A DNA stretch of 64,000 nucleotides from CAZYFH01 sp965197395. GTDB taxonomy: Bacteria > Acidobacteriota > Vicinamibacteria > Vicinamibacterales > UBA8438. Both the position numbers and the translations under genes were made by a program. Below the pieces are notes generated by a model. It was not told the origin of the DNA, ran no database searches, and saw only the letters and a program-made list of their open reading frames with translations. Shown in pieces: positions 35,650 to 44,068 of this stretch (the first letter of the stretch is position 1; every line of letters begins with the position of its first letter). Location: NCBI GenBank assembly GCA_965197395.1, contig OZ240205.1, forward strand, positions 992,001 to 1,056,000. The letters run 5' to 3'.

Positions 35650-35985
35650 CGGCGCGAGAGGGTAGTCGACGGAAGGGGAAGTGCCGGGTCGTCGCGGCGC
35701 CGTCTGCGTCGACCGGAATCGGGAAGGAGTTTCGGTCACTCGGCGCGCGGCGCACTCCGCACATCGAGATTTCGTCGCCGCGACGATCCCAGCAATTCCA
35801 TTGGACACCGTCGATGACACGGCGTGTAACTCGGGATTTCCGCCACCGCCGAAGAGCCGACACCTGCGCGCCGCCGCGGGCTGGCGCGCCGCGCGGTTGG
35901 CCTCGACGATCGCGCCGGCGTGGTCGACCACGACCACCGGCGAAGGGAGCGCGTCGAGCGCCTCCCGCGACGCCAACTCCGGGGA
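35650..35985 (-). pseudogene. PAS-domain remnant
   Basis: One minus-strand frame gives 'REALDALPSPVVVVDHAGAI' and 'VEANRAAR', the opening of a PAS sensor domain. The frame has no start codon context, becomes low-complexity within 30 residues and runs in frame into the Omp85-like gene without a domain boundary. The stretch 35623-36063 holds nothing else I can support. Confidence 0.45.
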
Positions 35986-36063
35986 TACGCGTATGGCCGT
36001 TGTGCTCCTGGTTGCCAGGGTGGACAGGGGCGCCGAACGGCGTCGGTTGGGCCGGTCGCCCCG

Positions 36064-36735
36064 CTACGCGCGAGCGGCGACCCCGATGGGACAGCCGACA
36101 CCGGTTCCGCCAAGCCCGCAGTAGCCGGCGGGGTTCTTCGCGAGGTATTGCTGGTGATACTCCTCGGCGTAGTAGAACGGTGGCGCCTCCCCAATCTCTG
36201 TTGTGATCTCCCCGTAGCCGGCCGCGGTCAGCATCGGCTGATAGCGATCGCGCGACGCGACGGCCGCGGCGCGACGGCCGTCATCCGCGACGTAGATCGC
36301 CGACCGATACTGCGTCCCGACATCATTGCCCTGGCGCATGCCCTGCGTCGGGTCGTGGTCCTCCCAAAAGGTCTGGAGCAGCCGGTCGAAGCTCACCGCG
36401 TCGGGGTCGTACACGACCAGCACCACCTCGGTGTGCCCTGTTCGCCCGCTGCAGACCTCCTCGTAGGTCGGATTACGGGTCGACCCACCCGCGTAGCCGA
36501 CGGCCGTCGTATGCACGCCCGGCAGCTCCCAGAACTTCCGCTCCGCGCCCCAGAAGCACCCCATCCCGAAGACGGACCACCTGGCTCGATCCGGATACGG
36601 AGGCGTCAGACTGTTGCCGGTGACGACGTGGTGGGCCGGCACCGGCATCGCCGCGTCGCGTCCGGGCAACGCGTCCGCGGGTCCTGGCACCACCAGTTTC
36701 GTTGTATCGGTGAACAGCCTCATCTGCGTCTCCAC
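36064..36735 (-). CDS. msrA: Peptide methionine sulfoxide reductase A
   Basis: The 223-residue product contains the catalytic GCFWG motif at residues 59-63 with nucleophile Cys60, then 'FWELPGVHTTAVGYAGG', 'WEDHDPTQGMRQGNDVGTQY' and the recycling cysteines in 'GYCGLGGTGVGCPIG'. It reduces methionine-S-sulfoxide in proteins and free methionine, with thioredoxin as reductant. There is an extra ~50-residue N-terminal segment without a signal sequence. It is divergent from a disulfide oxidoreductase gene, with an inverted repeat between them. Confidence 0.95.
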   Translation of the reverse strand: METQMRLFTDTTKLVVPGPADALPGRDAAMPVPAHHVVTGNSLTPPYPDRARWSVFGMGCFWGAERKFWELPGVHTTAVGYAGGSTRNPTYEEVCSGRTGHTEVVLVVYDPDAVSFDRLLQTFWEDHDPTQGMRQGNDVGTQYRSAIYVADDGRRAAAVASRDRYQPMLTAAGYGEITTEIGEAPPFYYAEEYHQQYLAKNPAGYCGLGGTGVGCPIGVAARA

Positions 36736-36758
36736 CCGGGAGCGAGCACGCCTCTATC

Positions 36759-36813
36759 CTAACCCCTGAGCTCACGTGGGTCGTCCAGTCATCCAACCGG
36801 GCTCTGGGGTTAG
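36759..36813. promoter_or_regulatory. Inverted repeat between divergent msrA and oxidoreductase genes
   Basis: CTAACCCCTGAG (36759-36770) and CTCTGGGGTTAG (36802-36813) are inverted copies with one offset base, 31 bases apart. They lie in the only shared intergenic space of the divergent pair and could be a looped operator or a pair of half-sites. Confidence 0.45.
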
Positions 36814-36826
36814 ACTGCCAGCGGCC

Positions 36827-38365
36827 ATGGCACGAGTACCGGGCGTCGCATTGGCGCCGGACGATCCGTCCAACCAGCGGCTCGTTTCCAACGTGCGCCC
36901 CGCAGGCTGGGTGAACCCCGAACCGACCGGGCGATACAACATCGTCGTGATCGGCGCCGGCACTGCCGGGCTCGTCACGGCAGCGGTGGCGGCCGGGTTG
37001 GGCGCGAAGGTCGCCCTCGTCGAACGGCATTTGATGGGGGGCGACTGCCTGAACGTCGGCTGCGTCCCCTCGAAGGGCCTCATCCGCGCCGCCCGTGTGT
37101 GGGCGTCGGCGGCGAATGCCGGGGCGTTCGGTCTGACGCTGCCCGGTGGGGCCGAACGGGACTTTGGAGCGGCGATGGCGCGGATGCGACGCGTGCGCGC
37201 CGCGTTGAGCGGCGTCGACTCAGCCGAGCGATTCCGGGATCTGGGCGTCGACGTGTTCATCGGGGAGGGACGCTTCACCGGCCGCGACACGCTCGTCGTC
37301 GATGACGCGACGCTGCGGTTCAGCCGGGCCGCCGTCTGCACCGGCGCCCGCGCCGCCGCACCGCCGATCCCCGGTTTGGCCGAGGCTGGGTATCTGACGA
37401 ACGAAACCGTCTTCTCGCTGGCCGAGCTCCCGCGCCGGCTGGCCGTCATCGGCGCCGGACCGATCGGGTGCGAGCTGGCACAGACGTTCGCCCGGTTCGG
37501 CAGCACCGTCACTGTGCTGGAGCGGATCGAGCACATCCTGCCGCGCGAGGACCCCGACGCCGCGGCGGTCGTCCAGGATCGCTTGACCCACGACGGCGTC
37601 ACGTTCGCCTTCGGCGCGCAGATTGCCGGCGTCGAGCCGCGGGGCGCGGAGCGTGTCCTACGCTACGAGGCAGCAGGGGCCCCGCACGAAGTGGCCGTCG
37701 ACGCGATCCTGGTCGCCGTCGGGCGCGCGCCCAATGTCGAGCGCCTCGACCTGGAGTCCGCGGGCGTCGCCTACGATCGGTCAGGGGTGACGGTCGACCG
37801 TCGGCTCCGGACGACCAATTCGCGGGTCTATGCGGCCGGTGACATCTGTTTCGCGCTCAAGTTCACGCACACGGCGGACGCGATGGCCCAGATCGTGGTT
37901 CAAAACGCGCTGTTTCCCCACCCCTTCGGGGTCGGCACGGCTTCGACCGATTCACTGATCATCCCCTGGTGCACGTACACCGAGCCCGAGATCGCGCACG
38001 TCGGGATGTACCCGGCGGACGCAGAACAGCGCGGCCTCCGGGTGGAGACCTTCACCCAGCCGCTCGACGAGGTCGACCGGGCGGTCCTCGACGGCGAGGA
38101 CGCTGGGTTCGCCCGCGTGCACGTCAAGAAGGGGACCGACGTGATCGTGGGAGCGACGATCGTGGCGTCAGACGCCGGCAACCTCATCAGCGAGGTCACG
38201 GTAGCCATGAAGGCCGGCGCCGGACTCTCCGTGCTGGGCAACACCATCCACCCCTACCCGACGCAGGCCGAGGCGCTGCGGAAGGCCGCGAACCAGATGC
38301 GGCGCGCCCGCTTCACCGATCGACAGCGGGCCATCCTCGCTCGCCTGTTCGCCTGGCGTCGGTGA
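36827..38365 (+). CDS. Mercuric reductase-like pyridine nucleotide-disulfide oxidoreductase
   Basis: The 512-residue product is a class I FAD flavoprotein: FAD motif 'IVVIGAGTAGLVTAAVAAGL' (about 39-58), the redox-active disulfide in GGDCLNVGCVPSK at 71-83 (Cys74, Cys79), the NADPH motif 'RRLAVIGAGPIGCELAQTF', and 'VYAAGDIC' before the dimerisation domain. The C terminus lacks the paired cysteines of true MerA and has no MerA-type HMA domain at the N terminus, so Hg(II) reduction is unlikely; general disulfide or quinone reduction fits better. It is divergent from msrA. Confidence 0.9.
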   Translation: MARVPGVALAPDDPSNQRLVSNVRPAGWVNPEPTGRYNIVVIGAGTAGLVTAAVAAGLGAKVALVERHLMGGDCLNVGCVPSKGLIRAARVWASAANAGAFGLTLPGGAERDFGAAMARMRRVRAALSGVDSAERFRDLGVDVFIGEGRFTGRDTLVVDDATLRFSRAAVCTGARAAAPPIPGLAEAGYLTNETVFSLAELPRRLAVIGAGPIGCELAQTFARFGSTVTVLERIEHILPREDPDAAAVVQDRLTHDGVTFAFGAQIAGVEPRGAERVLRYEAAGAPHEVAVDAILVAVGRAPNVERLDLESAGVAYDRSGVTVDRRLRTTNSRVYAAGDICFALKFTHTADAMAQIVVQNALFPHPFGVGTASTDSLIIPWCTYTEPEIAHVGMYPADAEQRGLRVETFTQPLDEVDRAVLDGEDAGFARVHVKKGTDVIVGATIVASDAGNLISEVTVAMKAGAGLSVLGNTIHPYPTQAEALRKAANQMRRARFTDRQRAILARLFAWRR

Positions 38366-38440
38366 GCCGATACACATGGACGAGACCGGGTCGGTGCGGC
38401 ACCCGCCTCGTTCCGGGACACGACGCCCGCCACGACTGTC

Positions 38441-40270
38441 ATGGCCTACCAGCCCATCGAGAACTACGGCATCGTCGGCGACCTCCACACGGTGGCGCTT
38501 GTCGGGAAGGACGGCTCGATCGACTGGTTCTGCTTTCCTCACTTCGACTCCCCGAGCGTCTTCGCGGCGCTGCTCGACGACACCAAGGGTGGCCGATTCA
38601 GCATTGCCCCGACGCACGTGGGCGCCCGCCGCAAGCAGTTCTACTGGCCGGAAACCAACGTCCTGATCACGCGTTTTCTGACTCCGGAGGGTGTCGGGCA
38701 GATTACCGACTTCATGCCGCTCGGTTTGCGCTCGACCGATCCACGCTGGCACCAGTTGATTCGTCGCGTGCAAGTCGTGCGCGGCTCGATGGAGTTCCGG
38801 ATGGAATGTCGCCCTGCGTTCAACTATGCGCGGGACCCGCACGAGACGGCGCGCTGCGACGGCGGCGCCGCATTCCATGCCCCCGCCCTGGCCCTCGGAC
38901 TCGCCACCCGGCAGCCGCTGTCGATCGACGGCACAGGCGTGACCTCGCAGTTCACGCTGCACGAGGGCCAGTCCGCCGTCTTCGAGCTGGGACGCCTCGA
39001 CGGCGGTCGATGCGACCCGATCGCGGACGAGGAAGCCGATGTGCTGATTGCGCGGACCGAGGCCTACTGGCGCCGCTGGCTGTCCCAGTGCACGTATCAA
39101 GGCCGGTGGCGCGAGACCGTGCACCGTTCCGCCCTGGCGCTGAAGCTGATGACGTTCGAGCCGACGGGCGCCATCGTTGCGGCGCCGACCTGCAGCCTGC
39201 CCGAAGGCGTCGGCGGCGAGCGCAACTGGGACTATCGCTATACCTGGATCCGTGACGCCGCGTTCACGCTCTATGGCCTGATGCGGGTTGGGTTCACCGA
39301 AGCGGCCGGACAGTTCATGGGCTTTCTCGAAGCGCGGTGTCGCGAGCTCGACGCCGACGGCTCGCTGCAGATCATGTACGGGCTCGACGGGCGTCGCGTG
39401 CTGACCGAGGAATCCCTCGACCACCTTGACGGCTACCGGGGGTCGCGTCCCGTTCGGATCGGCAACCGGGCCTACGAGCAGCTGCAGCTCGACATCTACG
39501 GCGAGCTGATGGACTCCGTCTATCTCTACAACAAGTACGGCGCGCCCATCTCGTACGACCTCTGGACGCACCTGCGCCGGTTGGTCACGTGGGTGTGCGA
39601 CAACTGGCGTCGAGAGGACGAGGGGATCTGGGAGGTGCGTGGCGGTCGGCGCCACTTCGTGTACTCGAAGCTCATGTGCTGGGTGGCGGTCGACCGCGGT
39701 CTGCGGCTCGCCGACAAACGCTCGTTCCCGGCCGATCGCAACCGGTGGATGCGGGCGCGCGACGAGATCTACGAGGAGATCATGACTCGCGGCTGGAATC
39801 CCGCGCGCGCGGCGTTCCGACAACACTATGGCAGCGACGCGGTCGACGCCGCCAACTTGATGATGCCGCTCGTCTTCTTTCTATCGCCGGCCGATCCCCG
39901 CAACATCGGCAACCTCGCCGCGACGATGGCGTCACCCCAACGCGGCGGCCTGGTCGCGAACAGCCTCGTCTACCGGTACCGCGCTGGCGAGACCGCCGAC
40001 GGGCTCCGCGGCGAAGAGGGCACGTTCAACATCTGCACGTTCTGGCTGGTCGAGGCGCTGACGCGTGCCGGGCTCGCGGATCGGAGACACCTGACCCAGG
40101 CACGGCTGATCTTCGAGGAGATGCTCGGCTACGCCAATCATCTGGGTCTTTACGCGGAGCAGACCGGCAAGAGCGGGGAGGCGCTGGGGAACTTCCCGCA
40201 GGCGTTTACGCACCTGGGCCTGATCAGCGCCGCGTTCAACCTCGACCGCGCCCTCGGCGCGGACAAGTAG
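38441..40270 (+). CDS. Glycoside hydrolase family 15 (trehalase/glucoamylase-like)
   Basis: The 609-residue cytoplasmic protein begins 'YQPIENYGIVGDLHTVALVG' and 'DGSIDWFCFPHFDSPSVFAA', the N-terminal beta-sandwich of bacterial GH15 enzymes. The (alpha/alpha)6 barrel contains 'NWDYRYTWIRDAAFTLYGLM' and the glutamate segment 'GEEGTFNICTFWLVEALTRA', where GH15 has its catalytic acid/base residues. Related enzymes hydrolyse trehalose, and others glucans. It converges on the nucleotidyltransferase gene. Confidence 0.92.
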   Translation: MAYQPIENYGIVGDLHTVALVGKDGSIDWFCFPHFDSPSVFAALLDDTKGGRFSIAPTHVGARRKQFYWPETNVLITRFLTPEGVGQITDFMPLGLRSTDPRWHQLIRRVQVVRGSMEFRMECRPAFNYARDPHETARCDGGAAFHAPALALGLATRQPLSIDGTGVTSQFTLHEGQSAVFELGRLDGGRCDPIADEEADVLIARTEAYWRRWLSQCTYQGRWRETVHRSALALKLMTFEPTGAIVAAPTCSLPEGVGGERNWDYRYTWIRDAAFTLYGLMRVGFTEAAGQFMGFLEARCRELDADGSLQIMYGLDGRRVLTEESLDHLDGYRGSRPVRIGNRAYEQLQLDIYGELMDSVYLYNKYGAPISYDLWTHLRRLVTWVCDNWRREDEGIWEVRGGRRHFVYSKLMCWVAVDRGLRLADKRSFPADRNRWMRARDEIYEEIMTRGWNPARAAFRQHYGSDAVDAANLMMPLVFFLSPADPRNIGNLAATMASPQRGGLVANSLVYRYRAGETADGLRGEEGTFNICTFWLVEALTRAGLADRRHLTQARLIFEEMLGYANHLGLYAEQTGKSGEALGNFPQAFTHLGLISAAFNLDRALGADK

Positions 40271-40312
40271 CGGCGCATGCGCCCCGCTGCGATCACCCAC
40301 AGGGCGCGATTC

Positions 40313-40340
40313 GGCCTAGGGCTTAGGGCTCAGGGTTACC
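40313..40340. repeat. TTAGGG-type repeat at a convergent gene end, copy 1
   Basis: GGCCTAGGGCTTAGGGCTCAGGGTTACCGG lies between the convergent GH15 and nucleotidyltransferase genes and overlaps the last codons of the latter. A related sequence (GGCTTAGGGCTTAGGGTAGCCGGG) lies at 44006 between another convergent pair. Confidence 0.5.
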
Positions 40341-40829
40341 GGCTGACAGAACCGCGCCCGCGATCTCGACGAGATCTCGTCGATCCACCTCGCGGTCCAG
40401 CCGTCGTTTGCAGTCGATGAGCTGTGCGCGTGGCATCACCGGGACCTCGATGCCCCACACCACCCGCGGCACCGACGCGCCGACATCGATCAACGCGTCG
40501 TGCCACGCTCCTGACGCGCGTTCGCGATACTGTGCCGCGTCGGCCACGCCGACCTCGATTCGCTGCCCCCCGTGCTCCAGCGCCATGAGGATCAGGTCCC
40601 ACGCCCCATCGCGGTGACGCCACGGTTCCTTGATGATCCGATCCGGTCCGACCAGTCGCATGAGCGGCGGCAGGTGCGCGGCCGGGACGCAGAGATCGAT
40701 GTCGGCGAGATCGCGACGCGCGCCGTAAGCAGCAGCGGCCACGCCACCTACCACCTGGAACGGGATGCCGGCTCGGTTCAGCAGCCCGACGATCCAGGCG
40801 AGCGTGGTCCGTCCTGCCGCCTGGTCCAT
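40323..40829 (-). CDS. Nucleotidyltransferase-fold protein
   Basis: The 168-residue product has the nucleotidyltransferase signature 'GGVAAAAYGARRDLADIDLC', where the glycine helix is followed by the metal-binding D-x-D. A later 'GQRIEVGVA' could supply the third acid. Size and spacing fit the ANT(2'')-like or MNT/AbiEii-like groups. No partner gene for a toxin-antitoxin pair is adjacent, so an aminoglycoside-type or orphan role stays open. Confidence 0.7.
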   Translation of the reverse strand: MDQAAGRTTLAWIVGLLNRAGIPFQVVGGVAAAAYGARRDLADIDLCVPAAHLPPLMRLVGPDRIIKEPWRHRDGAWDLILMALEHGGQRIEVGVADAAQYRERASGAWHDALIDVGASVPRVVWGIEVPVMPRAQLIDCKRRLDREVDRRDLVEIAGAVLSAGNPEP

Positions 40830-40911
40830 CACGCCCGGGCACCGGCCGGGGTGGTGATGTCGGCGGTCGAGATCGGCATGCGTACCGGGTTAGCCACCAT
40901 CGCGGGCTCCG

Positions 40912-41826
40912 CTACAACTCGAACTCCATGCCCTCGCGCACGACGTCCGGTGCTCCGACGAGCTCCGGATTGGTGTGGTTCAGATGGATGAACCAGACGT
41001 CGGCGCTCGTGCCAGCCAGGCGCCGGCGAGTGTCGGGCATCAGCGGATGGCGGATCTCGTCATACGACCGGCCCTGCACCTCGGCGGCCGACGCGAACGT
41101 GCCGTCCAGAAACGCCAGGTCGACCTCGCCGACGATCGCACCGACGTCACGGTCCCAGCGATCCCATCGGTCGACATCCGGCACATAGACAGCCGACGCG
41201 CGCGGACCGTCGATGCGGTATCCAACCGTGTCCGTGAACTCGTCACGATGGGGAACCGTGAACGCCGTGACGCGGAGACCGTCACCGAGATCGACGTGAT
41301 GGTCCGGGTCCACGATCGCCAGCCGGATGTGCCCGTCCGCGACGAGCAGGCTCCACGGACCGTTGGCAGTCAGATAGTCGGCCATCCGGCGCGTCCCGTA
41401 GACCGGCACGCCATCCGCCGCAAGCGTTTCTTTGCCGAGAAACATCAGCCCGGTGTAGTGGCCGATGTGACCATGCGTCAGGAAGATCCCGTCGGGCGCG
41501 ACACCGCCGGTCAGCGCATCGAGTTGTGCAGGCAGGTCGGGGGTCGCATCGAACAGAAAGGCACGACCGCTCGCGCGATGCACGAGGCCGAGACTGGCGA
41601 CCTTTTCCGTCGGTCGCCGTCCAGCGCGCGCGTCGACGCAGACCTGCTGCTGACATCCGAGATGCGGTATGCCGCCGTCCTGGGCAATGCCGAGCACGAC
41701 GAGCACCCAGCCGGACGGTTGAGATGGCGCGGCCAACCCCGCGCGCACGGTCGGCAACACCCAGAGCACCGCGGCCAGCGTGATGGTGACGGCGATGCGT
41801 CCAGATGACATGCCCGAGCGTGGCAT
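40912..41826 (-). CDS. PqqB-like metallo-beta-lactamase-fold hydrolase, exported
   Basis: I place the start at the ATG at 41826; a later ATG (41811) is also possible. The product (304 residues) has a signal peptide, then 'VLGIAQDGGIPHLGCQQQVC', which is the PqqB-type opening, and the metal-site motif 'THGHIGHYTGLMFLGKE' (H-x-H-x-G-H, with Gly in place of the usual Asp). 'VWFIHLNHTNPEL' near the C terminus supplies a late His. PqqB participates in PQQ formation in the cytoplasm; the signal peptide and the separate location suggest a related hydrolase in the periplasm. The window contains several PQQ enzymes. Confidence 0.8.
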   Translation of the reverse strand: MPRSGMSSGRIAVTITLAAVLWVLPTVRAGLAAPSQPSGWVLVVLGIAQDGGIPHLGCQQQVCVDARAGRRPTEKVASLGLVHRASGRAFLFDATPDLPAQLDALTGGVAPDGIFLTHGHIGHYTGLMFLGKETLAADGVPVYGTRRMADYLTANGPWSLLVADGHIRLAIVDPDHHVDLGDGLRVTAFTVPHRDEFTDTVGYRIDGPRASAVYVPDVDRWDRWDRDVGAIVGEVDLAFLDGTFASAAEVQGRSYDEIRHPLMPDTRRRLAGTSADVWFIHLNHTNPELVGAPDVVREGMEFEL

Positions 41827-41929
41827 GGCGAGCGCGGCCGAATCAAGCCGGGACGTCGCCGGGATGGACGCCGACCAGGTTCGACGGCGCCACGGCATCG
41901 GGGTAGGATGTGGGGCAGGAGACCCACGG

Positions 41930-42160
41930 ATGAAGATCTCGATTACCTATTGCGGCCGTTGAAAGTACCTGCCCAAGGCCTCCAGTCTGGCGGCCACGAT
42001 CAGGGACGCGGTCGGTATCGATTCAGAGCTCATTGAGGGCAGCAACGGCATCTTCGACGTCGTGGCGGACGGCACGATGGTCTTCTCGAAACATCAGGCC
42101 GAGCGTTTTCCTGAACCTCAGGAGATCATCACCGCGTTGCGGGGCATGACCGCCGCGTAG
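41930..42160 (+). CDS. SelW/Rdx-family selenoprotein (in-frame UGA = selenocysteine 11)
   Basis: The ATG at 41930 follows AGGAG by eight bases. The frame reads 'MKISITYCGR', then TGA at 41960-41962, then 'KYLPKASSLAATIRDAVGID', 'SELIEGSNGIFDVVADGTMV' and 'FSKHQAERFPEPQEIITALR' to a TAG at 42160. This is the complete thioredoxin-like Rdx/SelW fold, whose motif is C-x-x-C or C-x-x-U directly after the first strand; here it is Cys8-Gly-Arg-Sec11. A SECIS-like hairpin follows (41977-41995). SelW proteins are small thiol oxidoreductases linked to peroxide/glutathione redox. Without recoding, only ten residues would be made. The alternative, a nonsense mutation, is less likely given the exact position. 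Confidence 0.88.
41977..41995 (+). promoter_or_regulatory. SECIS-like hairpin of the SelW gene
   Basis: GGCCTCCAGTCTGGCGGCC folds as GGCC, a T/C mismatch, CCA, the loop GTC, TGG and GGCC. The loop begins 22 bases after the UGA, inside the 16-37 base window known for bacterial SECIS elements, and starts with G as those loops do. The apical part resembles the GGUCU loop of E. coli fdhF. Confidence 0.7.
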
Positions 42161-42201
42161 CCTCATCCCCCGTCTAGCGGTCATCTCGCCGAGGAGGCGC
42201 C

Positions 42202-43407
42202 ATGCCCACGAAAGTGAGTCGCCGCGACCTCTTGACAGGCGCGGCCGGGACTGTCGGGGCCGTCGCGCTCGGGTCGACGAAAGCCAGCCAGGCGCAGCCG
42301 CGCGACACGACGACCGCGCCGGGCGCGCCGCCGACCGAGTTGGGTCTGCGATCGCCGCACGAGCAACCGCGCCGCCTCACCGGCGGCACGGCGGTGTCGA
42401 GGACACCACACCAGGATCTGTTCGGCACGATCACGCCGGCCGACCTCCACTACGAGCGACACCACGCCGGCGTGCCGGCCATCGACCCGGCCGACTACCG
42501 ATTGCTCGTCCACGGCATGGTCGAGCGGCCGACCGTCTTCACGCTGGACGAGCTGAAGCGTTTCCCCGCGGTCTCTCGCGTCTGCTTCCTCGAGTGCTCA
42601 GGCAACTATGGTCGGAACGCAGGCCCGGAATCGAAGCCCGAACGGATCTGCGGGCTGACGAGCCAGAGCGAGTGGACGGGCGTCGCGCTCTCGACGCTGC
42701 TGCGCGAGGTGGGTGCGAGCGAGAACGCGTCCTGGTTTCTCGCGGAGGGACAGGACGCCGCCGTCATGACCCGTAGCGTGCCGATGGCGAAAGCCCGGGA
42801 TGATGCGCTGATTGCCTACGGCCAGAACGGCGAAGCGATCCGGCCAGGTCAAGGGTACCCGGCGCGGCTCTTCCTGCCCGGGTGGGAAGGGAACGCCAGC
42901 GTCAAATGGCTGCGGCGGATCGAGGTAGCGGACCGGCCGTTCATGACCCGCGAGGAGACCTCGAAATACACCGACCCGCTCGCCGACGGGACCGCTCGGC
43001 AGTTCAGCTTCGTCTTCGACGCGCGGTCGATCATTACGACCCCGGCGTACCCCGAGACGATCACGCCGGGGTGGGTCGAGATCCGAGGCATCGCGTGGTC
43101 CGGCCACGGCACGATCGCGAGGGTGGAGATCAGCACGGATGGCGGCGATAGCTGGGTGCCGGCGCGCCTGCAGGAGCCGGTCCTACCGAAGGCGCACACC
43201 CGGTTCCGGCACCTCTGGCGCTGGGACGGCGCGGAGGCCGAGGTCATGAGCCGGGCGGTCGACGACACCGGCTACGTCCAACCACGACGCGAAGCCCTCC
43301 GCGCCGAGCGCGGGCGACGCGCGCGCGGGTATCACCTGAACCCGATCACAGGATGGAAGGTCCAGTCGGACGGCCGCGTCTTCTACAGAACCGAGCCTCC
43401 ATGGTGA
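42202..43407 (+). CDS. SoxC-like molybdenum sulfite/sulfane dehydrogenase
   Basis: GAGGAGG precedes the ATG. The 401-residue product has a Tat signal (S-R-R-D-L at 6-10), as expected for a cofactor-loaded periplasmic enzyme. The sulfite-oxidase molybdopterin domain carries the molybdenum-ligand cysteine in 'CFLECSGNYGRN' (Cys132), and the C-terminal dimerisation domain is seen in 'ISTDGGDSWVPA'. It should oxidise sulfane sulfur or a related substrate and pass electrons to the cytochrome encoded by the overlapping next gene. Other sox genes are absent here, so thiosulfate oxidation as such is not shown. modABC at 56-58 kb could supply the metal. Confidence 0.88.
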   Translation: MPTKVSRRDLLTGAAGTVGAVALGSTKASQAQPRDTTTAPGAPPTELGLRSPHEQPRRLTGGTAVSRTPHQDLFGTITPADLHYERHHAGVPAIDPADYRLLVHGMVERPTVFTLDELKRFPAVSRVCFLECSGNYGRNAGPESKPERICGLTSQSEWTGVALSTLLREVGASENASWFLAEGQDAAVMTRSVPMAKARDDALIAYGQNGEAIRPGQGYPARLFLPGWEGNASVKWLRRIEVADRPFMTREETSKYTDPLADGTARQFSFVFDARSIITTPAYPETITPGWVEIRGIAWSGHGTIARVEISTDGGDSWVPARLQEPVLPKAHTRFRHLWRWDGAEAEVMSRAVDDTGYVQPRREALRAERGRRARGYHLNPITGWKVQSDGRVFYRTEPPW

Positions 43408-43994
43408 GCCGAGGGCTGGCCATCGGTCTCGCCGCCGCCGTCACCAGCTCAGGCGTTGGCTGGGCGCAGTCTCCCACGACGGAGGCCGAGCGGTTCGGCT
43501 TTGGTCGACCCGCGACACGAGCGGAGATCACGGCGTGGGATACCGATGTCGATCCCGACGGTGCAGGGTTGCCGCAGGGGCGCGGCACGGCTCACACCGG
43601 TGCGTCCGTCTACGCGCGTCTCTGCGCCTCGTGTCACGGTCGCGACGGCGAGGGCGGCAGTGCCGCACCGCTCGTCGGCGTGGTGCCCGAGGCGACTCCG
43701 CCGTTCGGGCCACGCTACGAGGCCTGGCGGGGCGACCGAGAGGACGTCCCGTACACGGTCGGCAACTACTGGCCCTTCGCCACGACGCTCTACGACTACA
43801 TCCAGCGCGCGATGCCGTCGAACGCGCCCGGCTCACTCGCCTCGGATCAGGTGTACGGGCTCGTCGCCTGGCTGCTGGCGCGAAACGGCATCATCGGTGA
43901 CGATACGACGATCGACGCTGCCACGCTGCCCGCCGTCGAGATGCCGGCGCACGACATCTTCGTCCCAGATGACGTGCCGAGCGGGCGCGAGTAG
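43401..43994 (+). CDS. SoxD-like cytochrome c
   Basis: The ATG lies inside the end of the SoxC-like gene (ATGGTGA), showing tight coupling. The 197-residue product has a signal peptide (about 1-23) and one haem site C-A-S-C-H at 75-79; the axial methionine is probably in 'QRAMPSNAPGSL'. 'NYWPFATTLYDYIQRAMP' is the sequence seen in SoxD-type monohaem cytochromes. It is the electron acceptor of the molybdenum enzyme. Confidence 0.88.
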   Translation: MVSRGLAIGLAAAVTSSGVGWAQSPTTEAERFGFGRPATRAEITAWDTDVDPDGAGLPQGRGTAHTGASVYARLCASCHGRDGEGGSAAPLVGVVPEATPPFGPRYEAWRGDREDVPYTVGNYWPFATTLYDYIQRAMPSNAPGSLASDQVYGLVAWLLARNGIIGDDTTIDAATLPAVEMPAHDIFVPDDVPSGRE

Positions 43995-44005
43995 CACGGC
44001 CCTCT

Positions 44006-44055
44006 GGCTTAGGGCTTAGGGTAGCCGGGCATCCTTAAGCCTTGAGCCCTGAGCC
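44006..44055. terminator. Hairpin between convergent soxD-like and ggt genes
   Basis: GGCTTAGGGCTTAGG can pair with CCTTGAGCCCTGAGCC (allowing G-U pairs), leaving a loop of about 15 bases. It fills the 74-base gap between the convergent genes and probably ends both transcripts. There is no T-run, so factor-independent termination is uncertain. A related sequence lies at another convergent gap (40313). Confidence 0.55.
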
Positions 44056-44068
44056 AGGGGCTCGACTC

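Noticed and set aside
36827..38365. Mercury-resistance (MerA) assignment
   Set aside because: The C-terminal vicinal cysteines of MerA and the other mer genes are missing; only the flavoprotein disulfide is present.
38168..39826. Long minus-strand open frame opposite the oxidoreductase and GH15 genes
   Set aside because: It spans two real plus-strand genes and has shadow-type composition.
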